DNA of 52,569 bases from NCBI GenBank assembly GCA_903894995.1, contig CAITSG010000545.1, forward strand, positions 1 through 52,569, written 5' to 3'. The notes beneath the pieces were generated by a model. The model did not search any database. It was not told where the DNA came from and saw only the letters and a list, made by a program, of their open reading frames with translations. Positions 1 through 8,808 of this stretch are shown here, piece by piece. The translations under genes and the position numbers were made by a program. Each line of letters begins with the position of its first letter. The stretch's first letter is position 1. The stretch comes from an uncultured Burkholderiales bacterium. GTDB lineage: Bacteria > Pseudomonadota > Gammaproteobacteria > Burkholderiales > Burkholderiaceae_C.

Positions 1-178
1 ATGGGTCGTGGTCTGCGAGGCTTATCGCGACGAGGGCGTCGCTCCTACAGGGGAATGCCTGCATTTGTAGGAGCCCCGCCCTCGGGGCGATGGGTGGTGG
101 TCTTCGAGGCTTATCGCGACGAGGGCGTCGCTCCTACAGGGGAATGCCTGCATTTGTAGGAGCCCCGCCCACGGGGCG
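1..178. repeat. Two tandem REPIN-like units, 89-bp period
   Basis: Copies at 1-89 and 90-178 are nearly identical, and a third copy starts at 179 but decays after about 20 bases. Each unit holds two REP-like hairpins facing each other. On the minus strand is GTAGGAGC followed by stem GACG/CGTC (loop CCCT). After an 18-base spacer, GTAGGAGC is followed on the plus strand by stem CCCG/CGGG (same loop). The two stems differ but both pair, so the structure looks selected. The head resembles the GTAGGAGC/GTGGGAGC head of Pseudomonas REPs, which are mobilised by RAYT transposases. No RAYT gene is in the window. Confidence 0.8.
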
Positions 179-239
179 ATGGGTCGTGGTCTGCGAGCCA
201 TATCGCTGCGGCGCGCATCCAAACAAGAAAGGACGCTTT

Positions 240-560
240 ATGCCCAAAACACGAATTAAACCCACCGCGACGGATTGGGATCGCGTCAAGCGAGAGGCTT
301 TGCAGGATGCACCGATTGCACATGGTGTGGCCGATGGTCCTTATGACCCCAATGATGCGGCAGCAGTTGCCGCCTATTGGCAACAAGCAAACATCAAGCG
401 GGGGCGTGGTCGGCCGGCCGGAGCCGTGAAACGTCCTACGCTGAACATGCGGGTTGACGCCGATGTTCTCGAAACTTTCAAGGCGACGGGACAAGGCTGG
501 CAAACCCGCATCAACGCGGCATTGCGCGAAGCCGTCGCTCAGGGCTTGTCCAAAGCGTAA
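240..560 (+). CDS. BrnA-family (DUF4415-like) antitoxin, no toxin partner seen
   Basis: This 106-residue protein has a basic middle (RGRGRP, about residues 57-62). Its C-terminal stretch matches the BrnA/DUF4415 ribbon-helix-helix pattern: KRPTLNMRVDADVLETFK, then GWQTRINAALREAV. BrnA is the DNA-binding antitoxin that neutralises the RNase BrnT and represses the brnTA operon. Start ATG 240 is chosen because AAAGGA lies just upstream; the longer frame from 90 would translate the repeats. brnT normally lies directly upstream and overlaps or abuts brnA, but here only REPIN repeats are found. It is therefore an orphan antitoxin, or its partner was lost by rearrangement at the repeats. Confidence 0.75.
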   Translation: MPKTRIKPTATDWDRVKREALQDAPIAHGVADGPYDPNDAAAVAAYWQQANIKRGRGRPAGAVKRPTLNMRVDADVLETFKATGQGWQTRINAALREAVAQGLSKA

Positions 561-584
561 CGCCTCAGTGAAAGATCGTTGCGC

Positions 585-618
585 AAAAAAGGTCAGCAGA
601 CCGTGACCGGCTGACCTT
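585..618 (-). terminator. Rho-independent terminator of fbp
   Basis: A 9-bp perfect stem (AAGGTCAGC 589-597 with GCTGACCTT 610-618) has a 12-base loop. Read on the minus strand it is followed directly by a run of T (585-590), just past the fbp stop. On the plus strand it would close the brnA-like gene, but the T tail there is poor. Confidence 0.75.
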
Positions 619-624
619 CAAAAA

Positions 625-1629
625 TCAAACCTTCGCGTGGTAGCCGGTCACGCGCTCGACTTCGTTTTTCGAACCCAACATCACGCTCACGCGTTCGTGC
701 AGTTGGCTCGGTTGCAGGTCAAGGATGCGGGTCTTGCCGTTGGTGGCGGCACCACCGGCTTGCTCGACCAGCCAGCTCATGGGGTTGGCTTCGTACATCA
801 GGCGCAGCTTGCCGGCTTTGTGCGGTTCGCGCTTGTCCCAGGGGTACATGAAGACGCCGCCACGGGTCAGGATGCGGTGCACGTCGGCCACCATGCTGGC
901 GATCCAGCGCATGTTGAAGTCCTTGCCGCGTGGGCCTTCTTTGCCTTGCAGGCATTCGCCGATGTAGCGGCTAACGGGCTCGTCCCAGTGGCGCATATTG
1001 CTCATGTTGATGGCAAATTCTTGGGTGTCGGCAGGAATTTGCACGTTTTCATGGGTGAGCACAAAAGAGCCTTGCTCGCGGTCCAAGGTGAACATGACCA
1101 CGCCGTCGCCCACGGTGAGCACCAGGGTGGTTTGCGGCCCATACACGCAGTAGCCTGCAGCCACTTGCTGCTTGCCCGCTTGCAGGAAGTCCTGCTCGGT
1201 CACGCCCTGGTTGCCTTCGGGTTTTTTGAGCACGCTGAAGATGGTGCCGATGCTGACGTTGACGTCGATGTTCGAAGACCCGTCCAAAGGATCAAACAGC
1301 AGCAGGTATTCGCCTTGCGGGTAGCGGTTGGGCACCAGGTAGATGCTGTCCATTTCTTCGGAGGCCATGGCCGCGAGGTGTCCGCCCCATTCGTTGGCTT
1401 CGAGCAGCACTTCATTGGCAATGATGTCGAGCTTTTTTTGCACTTCGCCTTGCACGTTTTCGCTGTCGGCGCTGCCCAGCACTCCGCCCAAAGCGCCTTT
1501 GTTGACGGCGTGGCTGATGCTTTTGCAGGCGCGGGCCACCACTTCGAGCAGCAAGCGCAGGTCAGCCGGAATGTGGCCTTTCTCGCGTTGCTGCTCCACC
1601 AGGTAGCGGGAGAGGGAAATTTTGCTCAT
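625..1629 (-). CDS. fbp: Class I fructose-1,6-bisphosphatase
   Basis: This 334-residue cytosolic enzyme hydrolyses fructose 1,6-bisphosphate to fructose 6-phosphate in gluconeogenesis and, in autotrophs, the Calvin cycle. The metal/phosphate motif DPLDGSSN is at residues 113-120. Further class I blocks include the [16 protein letters not shown] stretch and the GGVFMYPWD segment near residue 265. Length matches the family (about 330). Start ATG 1629 begins [10 protein letters not shown], as in beta-proteobacterial homologues. It lies 48 bp downstream of pepN on the same strand and ends at a clear terminator, so the two may be co-transcribed. Confidence 0.97.
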   Translation of the reverse strand: MSKISLSRYLVEQQREKGHIPADLRLLLEVVARACKSISHAVNKGALGGVLGSADSENVQGEVQKKLDIIANEVLLEANEWGGHLAAMASEEMDSIYLVPNRYPQGEYLLLFDPLDGSSNIDVNVSIGTIFSVLKKPEGNQGVTEQDFLQAGKQQVAAGYCVYGPQTTLVLTVGDGVVMFTLDREQGSFVLTHENVQIPADTQEFAINMSNMRHWDEPVSRYIGECLQGKEGPRGKDFNMRWIASMVADVHRILTRGGVFMYPWDKREPHKAGKLRLMYEANPMSWLVEQAGGAATNGKTRILDLQPSQLHERVSVMLGSKNEVERVTGYHAKV

Positions 1630-1677
1630 GGGTTTCCTTGATTCGGATCGGGCGGGGTCAGTTCAAGCGGTGTGTGT

Positions 1678-4383
1678 TCAAGCCGCACTCAGCGCACGGC
1701 TGATGACTTCACGCACGTCGTTGGACAGGTCAGCTTTGGCGGCCACGCGTTCGATGGCGACTTTGGCTGCGCTGCGGTACGGCTCGGTCAGGCGGCTCCA
1801 GCGGTCCATGGCGCGGGCCAGTCGGGCGGCCACTTGCGGGTTGATCGCATCCAGGGCCAGCACTTGTTCGCTCCAGTACACATAGCCTGCGGCATCGGCG
1901 CGGTGGAAGGCGGCGGGGTTGGCGCTGCAGTAGCTGAAGATCAGGCTGCGGGCGCGGTTGGGGTTACGCAGGCTGAAGTCGGCATGTAGCATGAGTTGGC
2001 GCACACGCGGCAACACGTCGCCCGCGCGGTCAGGTGCACCGGCTTGCAGGGCAAACCATTTGTCAATGACCAAGGCTTCGTGCTGGAAGAGTTTGTGGAA
2101 CAGCGCCAATGCGTCGTTGGCCAAAAGGTGACCACTGACGACCAGAGCCGACAAGGCGTTGAAGCGGTCGGTCATGTTGCCCGCGTCCTTGAACTGCTGG
2201 TACACGCGGCCGGGCGTCACATCGTCACCCGCCTGCACGGCGGCGATGCACAACATGTTCATGGCCAGGCCCGACAAGGCGCGGCGGCCGCTGGATTGGG
2301 CATCGGGCGAGTAAGCGCCGTTGTTCTTGTGGGCATCCCAGGCCCATTGCCAATCGGATTGCAAGGCGGTGGCCAGTTGCAAACGCATGGCTTCGCGCAA
2401 GGCGTGCACGCGCTGTGGGTCCACCAGGCTCAGTTGGTCCGCGATGTAATTCTCGGACGGCAGGGTGAGTGCCAGGTCTTTGAAGGCCGCATCCAGACCG
2501 GGGTTGCGCAGCACGTTGCGCAGCGCAGTGACGAGCTCATCCGAAAGCACGGGGCCCGAAGCCTCGGCCTGTGTCAGGGCTTGAACAGCGCTTTGCAGCA
2601 TCAGGCGTTGACCGGCTTCCCATTGGTTGAAGGGGTCGTTGTCGTGGGCCAGCAGGCACAGCAGGTCGGCGGTGCTCAGGCCATCTTGGAGCACCACTGG
2701 GGCGCTGAATCCGCGCAACAGTGAGGGCACGGGTTCGCTGTCCAAGTTGACGAAGGTGTAGCTGGCGCTGGCTTCGGTCAGCACCAGGGTTTGCTGGGGC
2801 AAGACGTCGGCGCTACCAGCTTGTTGCAAGGACAGCGCTTGGCCATCGCGTGACAGCAGGCCCAGCGTGACTGGGATCACGAAGGGCTGTTTGCTGGCTT
2901 GGTCGGGTGTGGCGGGGCAGCTTTGACTGAGTGTGAGGGTGTAGCTGCGTTCGGCCGCGTTGTAGGCACCACGCGCTTGCAATCGCGGCGTGCCCGCTTG
3001 GCTGTACCAGCGCTTGAAGGTGCTCAGGTTTTGCGCCAAGGCTGAGCCGGGATTGGCGTCGGCAATGGCTTGCGCAAAGTCATCGCAGGTCACGGCCTGG
3101 CCATCGTGGCGCTCAAAGTAAAGCTTCATGCCTTTGGCAAAGCCGTCACGGCCTTGCAGGTCAGTTGGGCTGGCCACCAAGGTCTGCATCATGCGTACGA
3201 CTTCAGAGCCTTTTTCGTAGATGGTGACGGTGTAGAAGTTGTTGATCTCGACGTAGCTGTCGGGGCGCACCGGGTGGGCCATGGGGCCGGCGTCTTCGGC
3301 AAACTGCACGGTGCGCAGCACCCGCACGTCTTCGATGCGCTTGACGGCGCGGGCGCTGGCAACGCCTGCCATGTCCTGGCTGAATTCCTGGTCGCGAAAG
3401 ACCGTGAGGCCCTCTTTGAGCGAGAGCTGGAACCAGTCGCGGCAGGTGATGCGGTTGCCGGTCCAGTTGTGGAAGTACTCGTGGCCGACCACGCTTTCGA
3501 TGTTGCCAAAATCCATGTCAGTGGCGGTGTTCGGGTTGGCCAGCACGAACTTGGTGTTGAAGATGTTCAGGCCCTTGTTTTCCATCGCGCCCATATTGAA
3601 GTCGCTGGTGGCGACGATCATGAAGCGCTCCAGATCGAGCGGCAGGCCAAAGCGGGCTTCGTCCCAGGCCACACTGGCCATGAGTGAGTTCATCGCATGC
3701 TCGGTTTTGTCCAGGTCGCCGGGGCGTACAAACACTTGCAGCAAATGGTCGGTGCCGCTGCGGCTGGTGATGCGCTGCTCGCGTGCGACCAGTTGGCCCG
3801 CGACGAGCGCAAACAGGTAGCAGGGTTTTTTGTGCGGATCAACCCACTTGGCGAAGTGACGTCCGGCGTCCAGCGCGCCTTGTTCGACCAGATTACCGTT
3901 GGAGAGCAGCACCGGGTACTTGGCCTTGTCGGCGCGCAGCGTGACGGTGTAGCTGGCCATCACGTCCGGACGGTCCAAAAAATAAGTGATGCGTCTAAAG
4001 CCCTCGGCCTCGCATTGCGTGAAGAAGGTGCCTTGGCTGACGTACAGGCCCATCAGCTGGGTGTTCTTTTTGGGGTTGCAGGTGGTGAAGATTTCCAGAT
4101 CGAAGGGCTCGTGGCCTTCGGGCAGGTTCTCCAGCACCAGTTGCGCACCGTCCATCTTGAACGAGGTGCCACCGCCGTTGACCAGCACACGCGCCAGGTT
4201 GAGGTCTTCGCCATCCAAACGCAGCGGCTGGGCCGGCACATCAGGGTTGCGGCGCAGGCGCATTTTGTTCAGGACACGGGTTTTGGCCGGGTCCAGATCA
4301 AAGGTCAGATCGACGGTATCGATCCAAAAAGCCGGGGCGGTGTACGCCTCGCGCTGGATTGCGGTGGGTTGTCCTTCACGCAT
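1678..4383 (-). CDS. pepN: Aminopeptidase N (M1 zinc metallopeptidase)
   Basis: This 901-residue enzyme removes N-terminal amino acids from peptides in the cytosol. The M1 exopeptidase motif GAMEN is at about residues 265-269. The zinc site HEYFH is at about 301-305 with the third ligand Glu about 19 residues later in LKEGLTVF. The C-terminal ARM-like half is complete. Two starts are possible: GTG 4386 or ATG 4383. GGAG sits 6 bases before the ATG and only 3 before the GTG, so ATG 4383 is preferred. The gene lies 33 bp downstream of the prfB stop on the same strand. Confidence 0.95.
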   Translation of the reverse strand: MREGQPTAIQREAYTAPAFWIDTVDLTFDLDPAKTRVLNKMRLRRNPDVPAQPLRLDGEDLNLARVLVNGGGTSFKMDGAQLVLENLPEGHEPFDLEIFTTCNPKKNTQLMGLYVSQGTFFTQCEAEGFRRITYFLDRPDVMASYTVTLRADKAKYPVLLSNGNLVEQGALDAGRHFAKWVDPHKKPCYLFALVAGQLVAREQRITSRSGTDHLLQVFVRPGDLDKTEHAMNSLMASVAWDEARFGLPLDLERFMIVATSDFNMGAMENKGLNIFNTKFVLANPNTATDMDFGNIESVVGHEYFHNWTGNRITCRDWFQLSLKEGLTVFRDQEFSQDMAGVASARAVKRIEDVRVLRTVQFAEDAGPMAHPVRPDSYVEINNFYTVTIYEKGSEVVRMMQTLVASPTDLQGRDGFAKGMKLYFERHDGQAVTCDDFAQAIADANPGSALAQNLSTFKRWYSQAGTPRLQARGAYNAAERSYTLTLSQSCPATPDQASKQPFVIPVTLGLLSRDGQALSLQQAGSADVLPQQTLVLTEASASYTFVNLDSEPVPSLLRGFSAPVVLQDGLSTADLLCLLAHDNDPFNQWEAGQRLMLQSAVQALTQAEASGPVLSDELVTALRNVLRNPGLDAAFKDLALTLPSENYIADQLSLVDPQRVHALREAMRLQLATALQSDWQWAWDAHKNNGAYSPDAQSSGRRALSGLAMNMLCIAAVQAGDDVTPGRVYQQFKDAGNMTDRFNALSALVVSGHLLANDALALFHKLFQHEALVIDKWFALQAGAPDRAGDVLPRVRQLMLHADFSLRNPNRARSLIFSYCSANPAAFHRADAAGYVYWSEQVLALDAINPQVAARLARAMDRWSRLTEPYRSAAKVAIERVAAKADLSNDVREVISRALSAA

Positions 4384-4416
4384 CACTAACTCCGTTTTTG
4401 TTGAGGTCTGAGCAGC

Positions 4417-5521
4417 TCAGAGGCCTTGTTTCAGTGAGGCTTCGATGAACGCATCAAGGTCGCCATCGAGCACCTTTTGGGTGGCCGAAATTTCGACGTT
4501 GGTGCGCAAATCCTTGATGCGGCTGTTGTCCAGCACATAGCTGCGGATCTGGTGACCCCAGCCCACATCGGTCTTGGTGTCTTCCAGCTTTTGCTGCTCT
4601 TCCATGCGCTTGCGCATTTCAAAGTCGTACAGGCGCGAGCGCAGGCGTTGCCAAGCCACATCGCGGTTGCTGTGCTGGCTGCGGCCGTCTTGGCACTGCA
4701 CCACGATGCCCGTGGGGATGTGCGTCAAGCGCACGGCCGAGTCGGTTTTGTTGATGTGCTGACCGCCCGCGCCGCTGGCCCGGAAGGTGTCGGTGCGCAC
4801 GTCGGACGGGTTGATGTTGATCTCGATCGAGTCGTCGATCTCGGGGTACACAAACAGCGAGGCAAAAGACGTGTGGCGGCCGCCCGACGAGTCAAACGGG
4901 CTCTTGCGCACCAAACGGTGCACGCCGGTTTCGGTGCGCAGCAGGCCAAAGGCATATTCGCCTTCGATTTTGATGGTCGCGCCCTTGATGCCTGCGGTGT
5001 CACCCGGGGTTTCGTCTTCCACCGTGGCCTTGAAGCCTTTGCGTTCGGCGTACTTGATGTACTGGCGCAGCAGCATGCTGGCCCAGTCGCAGGCTTCTGT
5101 GCCACCGGCACCCGCCTGGATGTCTACAAAGCAGTTGAGCGGATCGGCCTCGTGGCGGAACATGCGGCGAAATTCGAGGTCTTGCACCAGCGCGGTCAGT
5201 TTGATGGTTTCGGCTTCGATGGTCAGCAGGCCATCGTCGTCGCCTTCTTCCTTGCTCATTTCAAAGAGCTCAAGGTTGTCGGCCAACTCGCTGGTCAGGT
5301 TGGTGATGGTCACCACCACGCCGTCGAGGGCTTTTTTCTCTTTGCCCAGCTCTTGGGCTTTTTTGGGGTCGTTCCAGACCGTGGGATCTTCGAGCGATGC
5401 GTTGACGGTTCTCAGCCGTTCAGATTTGGCATCGTAGTCAAAGATACCCCCGTAACTCTTGGGTCCGGGCGCTCAGGTCGGTGAGGGTGGTGCCAATCTG
5501 GTTGATGCGTTCTGCGTCCAT
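4417..5521 (-). CDS. prfB: Peptide chain release factor 2, made by programmed +1 frameshift
   Basis: RF2 recognises UGA and UAA stop codons and triggers peptide release on the ribosome. The first frame starts at ATG 5521 ([10 protein letters not shown]), runs 27 codons and hits TGA at 5440-5438. A +1 shift at CTT-TGA-C continues in the frame that ends at 4417, giving about 367 residues (E. coli has 365). The stop-recognition tripeptide SPF (in [15 protein letters not shown]) and the catalytic GGQ loop ([15 protein letters not shown]) are both present. An annotation starting at 5319 would miss the N-terminal domain. pepN follows on the same strand. Confidence 0.96.
5437..5451 (-). promoter_or_regulatory. 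prfB: prfB +1 frameshift site
   Basis: On the minus strand the sequence reads GGGGGTATCTTTGAC. It has an internal Shine-Dalgarno-like G run, the CTT slippery codon and the in-frame TGA followed by C. It matches the E. coli site as I know it. Low RF2 slows termination at TGA and favours the shift, so RF2 controls its own level. Confidence 0.95.
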
Positions 5522-5640
5522 GGGGAAATGCTCCGGTTCGGTAAACCGGGCATTTTCTCATGACTTCGACCTTGTGCCTGTCACAAGTTCTTGAGGGTCT
5601 GGGCAGGCCAGGTGTCAAGTTTTTTGGGACTTGATTTTTT

Positions 5641-6171
5641 TTAAAAGAGTCTGCCGTAAGAAAACATCAAACCAGCAGTTCCCAACACTTTCATTTGTAC
5701 GGAATCGTGCGCATTCAATTTGTAGCCCAATGCAGGAATCACTGCAGGCGAGAATCCATTTCGGTTCAGCGGAACTTTGTTTTGGTAAGGTGCGACATAA
5801 CCGTACATCAAGCCTGCCGTCAATTTGACAAAAAGGTCTTGAACGCCAAAGACATTGTTGATTTGACGGCCGCCATAAAGGTAGACCGTGGGCTGTCCAA
5901 AGGAGTTGCTGAAAAAACTCACGCCGCAAAATCGATCACCTGGCAATTGTTCATCCATTGCAAACAGAAGCACATTTTTATGCTCCGGGCTTCGACTCCA
6001 ATGGAGGGTATAAGGTGAAAAAGTGAATTCACCCCGATGGGTTGGCTCGGGTGCACCTTGCACACTCAGGAAAGAGGGGCAATGTGTTTCTGATGCAATG
6101 GCTTGACTTGTGATGGAGAAAAAAATGGTTGAAGATATTAAAAGAAAACGGTTTTTTAATTTATTTTTCAT
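5641..6171 (-). CDS. Secreted protein of unknown function, possible small outer-membrane beta-barrel
   Basis: I do not recognise the family with certainty. This 176-residue protein has a clear Sec signal peptide (basic MKNKLKNR, hydrophobic core, cleavage near SQAIASETH). Two cysteines in the mature part (THCPSF and DRFCGV) could form a disulfide. It has alternating strand-like segments and a C-terminal aromatic residue (YGRLF), as in outer-membrane barrels. The order of blocks (FSNSFGQP, the PAVIPALGYK segment, then a final strand) loosely recalls the lipid A palmitoyltransferase PagP, but this is inference. It is AT-rich compared with its neighbours. It sits 33 bp downstream of the polymerase gene as the last gene of the exopolysaccharide run, so an envelope role fits. 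Confidence 0.6.
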   Translation of the reverse strand: MKNKLKNRFLLISSTIFFSITSQAIASETHCPSFLSVQGAPEPTHRGEFTFSPYTLHWSRSPEHKNVLLFAMDEQLPGDRFCGVSFFSNSFGQPTVYLYGGRQINNVFGVQDLFVKLTAGLMYGYVAPYQNKVPLNRNGFSPAVIPALGYKLNAHDSVQMKVLGTAGLMFSYGRLF

Positions 6172-6204
6172 TTGGGTCCCTGATTTTTTTGAATGAATTT
6201 ATTT

Positions 6205-7533
6205 TTATATTTTGAGTCCCTCCGTTTCATGAAATAAGTAGCGAACTGCCATGCCAGCGGCAATGGCAAAAAAACCACTCTCGACCACATTGGCCGTGAT
6301 CCCATAAACCAGAGTCGCCAGCAAAAGACAATAGGCTACGGCTTCAACAGGGTCTCGCCACGGATTGAGTCTGAGCGACCTCAGCAACAATAGTAAAAAA
6401 CCAGGCAGCGCTACCCAACCAAAAATAACAAACCAATAAACAAATATATTGTCTGCTGCATTGAATCGATTAAATTCGAAATAAGTTTGAGGCGTACCGA
6501 TGCCGCCCAATCCGCGACCCCAAAGTAAATTGCCTTGGTTTTCCAGTAATTTCCAAGCGTTTGGCCACATGTCATTCAGGCGGTCCCAAAACGAAAACGT
6601 CAAATTGGCCAATTCTTGATCTCTGATGTAAAAATTCACATCCATGAACAAGGGGGTCATGGGTAAAAGCAAAGCCACTAAACCCAGTGCCAAAGGCCAC
6701 CATCGAATGGCGGAGGACGGTATCTTTTGACCCAATATGACCACGGGCGACAATAATGCAAACATGTTGTAAGCGCCTTTGCTGGTGGTCATGTAAATGG
6801 TCAAAAATGTGATACTCCAAATTAAAAGTCGAAGCCAGACAGAGCGTGTTCCGAGCACCACAATGACGCCTAACAACAAGGCCTGCAGGGCGGCATCAAA
6901 TGAGGCCCTTGAAAATCCTGCCAAGCGTTTACCCCCGCCTATGCTTTCCCATTCGCGTGAGCTGACGACATCAAGGTCACCCACCGAGTAACCAAATCCT
7001 TCCCAAGGATAGTCAATCCAGTAGTTCAAAATAACACCAGTGACCACCACAAACCAAAGCCAAACAGACGTTTTGAAAACAAGATGCCAGTGTCTGAAAA
7101 TAATTTCAGAACAAGATAATCCAAACCAAAATGGCAGCAAGGTGTAAATGCCAAAAAGAACCTGATACACCGGTGTATGAAAAAAACCAACCAAAATAGA
7201 ATATGAAATGACCAACAGCGTCATGGCTCGGAGTGGTTGCAAACCTTGGCGTGATTCCCACACCACCACAGCCAAGGTGGATGCAAGCATCAAGACTTGT
7301 GGAAAGTAAATGATGGGCGTCAGCCCAACAAGTCCAGCGGCCCACCTGAACGGCCCGGTGATGGCGGCGGTTGCGCAATAACTCAACAGCGAGAGCAACG
7401 CGAGGGCCTGAACCCCATCGTTCACCGACCAACTGTGCAAGTGGATGTTTTGAACGGGCAAGGCCAAGGCCGTGTGTTTCATCCCAGGGTCAAGCCTGGC
7501 TTGGCGAGCAGGCATGCGGTCAGCCGAGGGCAT
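6205..7533 (-). CDS. O-antigen ligase/polymerase-like membrane protein (Wzy type)
   Basis: This protein of about 442 residues has roughly 10-12 hydrophobic helices and a larger polar loop in the second half (about residues 300-385, DVNFYIRDQELANLTFSFWDR to the FNRFNAADN segment), the layout of Wzy polymerases and WaaL ligases. Wzy joins undecaprenyl-linked repeat units on the periplasmic face of the inner membrane. Its position directly after the flippase gene favours polymerase. The start is uncertain: ATG 7533 lies 3 bases after the flippase stop, but ATG 7515 and ATG 7482 (MKHTALALPV) are also possible and none has a strong ribosome-binding site. This family varies greatly in sequence, so the call rests on topology and context. 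Confidence 0.8.
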   Translation of the reverse strand: MPSADRMPARQARLDPGMKHTALALPVQNIHLHSWSVNDGVQALALLSLLSYCATAAITGPFRWAAGLVGLTPIIYFPQVLMLASTLAVVVWESRQGLQPLRAMTLLVISYSILVGFFHTPVYQVLFGIYTLLPFWFGLSCSEIIFRHWHLVFKTSVWLWFVVVTGVILNYWIDYPWEGFGYSVGDLDVVSSREWESIGGGKRLAGFSRASFDAALQALLLGVIVVLGTRSVWLRLLIWSITFLTIYMTTSKGAYNMFALLSPVVILGQKIPSSAIRWWPLALGLVALLLPMTPLFMDVNFYIRDQELANLTFSFWDRLNDMWPNAWKLLENQGNLLWGRGLGGIGTPQTYFEFNRFNAADNIFVYWFVIFGWVALPGFLLLLLRSLRLNPWRDPVEAVAYCLLLATLVYGITANVVESGFFAIAAGMAVRYLFHETEGLKI

Positions 7534-7536
7534 GTC

Positions 7537-8808
7537 TCAGTTGCGATTTTTGGACAGCAGACCGCTGCGATGGGCCAGCAAACAGGTCATGAATGCTTCG
7601 CAAATGACCCAGGCCCACAAGGCCGATTCAGTGTTGACGGTATTGAGTGCCAATACAAAAACGCTGGCTTGAAGCGCAGCACCGGGCAACACCCTTTTGG
7701 CCAGCTGTTTTTCTCTGCCTGAGGCCACCCACCACCACGCGCTGAGCATGGTATTGGCCACGCTAAAGGGCAACCAAAATGACAAAATTTTTGCCCAATC
7801 AGCGTGCAGGGCGGTCGCCTCATTGAACAAGAGAGTCAAACCCCATTCGGCAAAAATATGCGCATTCAATGCACCCAACAATGCCAGTAAAAAAAACACC
7901 AGAGTCCATCTGTGCAATCTCAGGGGCTGAAAGATTTGTTCTTGTCGATGCCAAGCTTGAACCCACCGTGGTTGCGCGGCTTGAATCAAAGGAGAAAACA
8001 TACTGGCTGCGGCGCGTATTGTTTTTTCTATCGCGGCGTACATGCCCACCACTTCTTTTGAATACACCGTACCCATCAAAAAAACGGTGCTGTTGGCCAA
8101 AGCCGTTAACGTGTAATCGGTGATGGCCAAGTGGCGGCTTTTTCGTGCGACATCACAGATGCCTGCCCAATGGGGTCTGGACCATGCCAAGCAGGGAAGG
8201 GCCAAAATGGTGGGCAAGGCCATGAGGCCTGACAAGAAGGTGGCGCTGCTTTGCAGTGCAGCGGCCCACAGCAGGTCTTGGGGCCCATCCACGAGCATAA
8301 AAATGCCGCAAGTTGCCACGAAACGACCGGCTAGACCAAAAATAAGGGTGTTGTGCATGATTTGCAAACCCTGAAACAACCATGTGGGGAACACGGCAGA
8401 GCCAACCACGGTCATGAAGCACCAGGCAAACAGGGGCCACTGGGCATGCCATGAAGTGATCAAGGCAGTGCAGGTCAGCATCACCAAGGCGCTTGCAAAA
8501 AGCAAAAGCCATTTCAGGGCTGTGACATGAACCACCAACGCACCAGCAGCCTGTCTGTTTTCTGTTTTGCGTTGAGGGTCCAGTTTGGCAAGTTCTTTCG
8601 AGGCATGTGTGTTCATGCCCGCATCCACCAACAAAACAAAATAAAAATTGACAGCGGCGCTCCAGGCGAGCCAACCAAATGACTCTGCCCCTAAAGACCG
8701 AACCAAAAAAGGCAGTGTCAGCAATGGAATGATGTAGTTGGCCAGCTGAAGGGTATACAAAGCATAGGCATTGCGCAGCAAGGTGGAGGGCATGGGCAAT
8801 GTCCTCAT
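7537..8808 (-). CDS. Polysaccharide flippase (Wzx/PST family)
   Basis: This 423-residue membrane protein has about 12 predicted helices and the N-terminal pattern of Wzx/RfbX proteins (LQLANYIIPLLTLPFLVRSLG, then FGWLAWSAAVNFYFVLLVDAG). Flippases of this group move lipid-linked oligosaccharide units across the inner membrane to the polymerase. Start ATG 8808 overlaps the stop of the chain-length gene in an ATGA arrangement, which suggests translational coupling. ATG 8793 is an alternative. It lies between the chain-length determinant and the polymerase, the expected context. Confidence 0.9.
   Translation of the reverse strand: MRTLPMPSTLLRNAYALYTLQLANYIIPLLTLPFLVRSLGAESFGWLAWSAAVNFYFVLLVDAGMNTHASKELAKLDPQRKTENRQAAGALVVHVTALKWLLLFASALVMLTCTALITSWHAQWPLFAWCFMTVVGSAVFPTWLFQGLQIMHNTLIFGLAGRFVATCGIFMLVDGPQDLLWAAALQSSATFLSGLMALPTILALPCLAWSRPHWAGICDVARKSRHLAITDYTLTALANSTVFLMGTVYSKEVVGMYAAIEKTIRAAASMFSPLIQAAQPRWVQAWHRQEQIFQPLRLHRWTLVFFLLALLGALNAHIFAEWGLTLLFNEATALHADWAKILSFWLPFSVANTMLSAWWWVASGREKQLAKRVLPGAALQASVFVLALNTVNTESALWAWVICEAFMTCLLAHRSGLLSKNRN

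Noticed and set aside
1-178. CRISPR array
   Set aside because: The repeats have no variable spacers (whole 89-bp units are copied), and no cas genes are near.
637-1641. 334-codon plus-strand frame antisense to fbp
   Set aside because: It mirrors fbp exactly and shows His/Ala/Val-rich composition typical of reverse-strand frames in GC-rich genes; no family match.
5612-5641. Hairpin TCAAGT/ACTTGA followed by a T run on the plus strand
   Set aside because: No plus-strand gene ends here and the stem is only 6 bp, so it is not called as a terminator.
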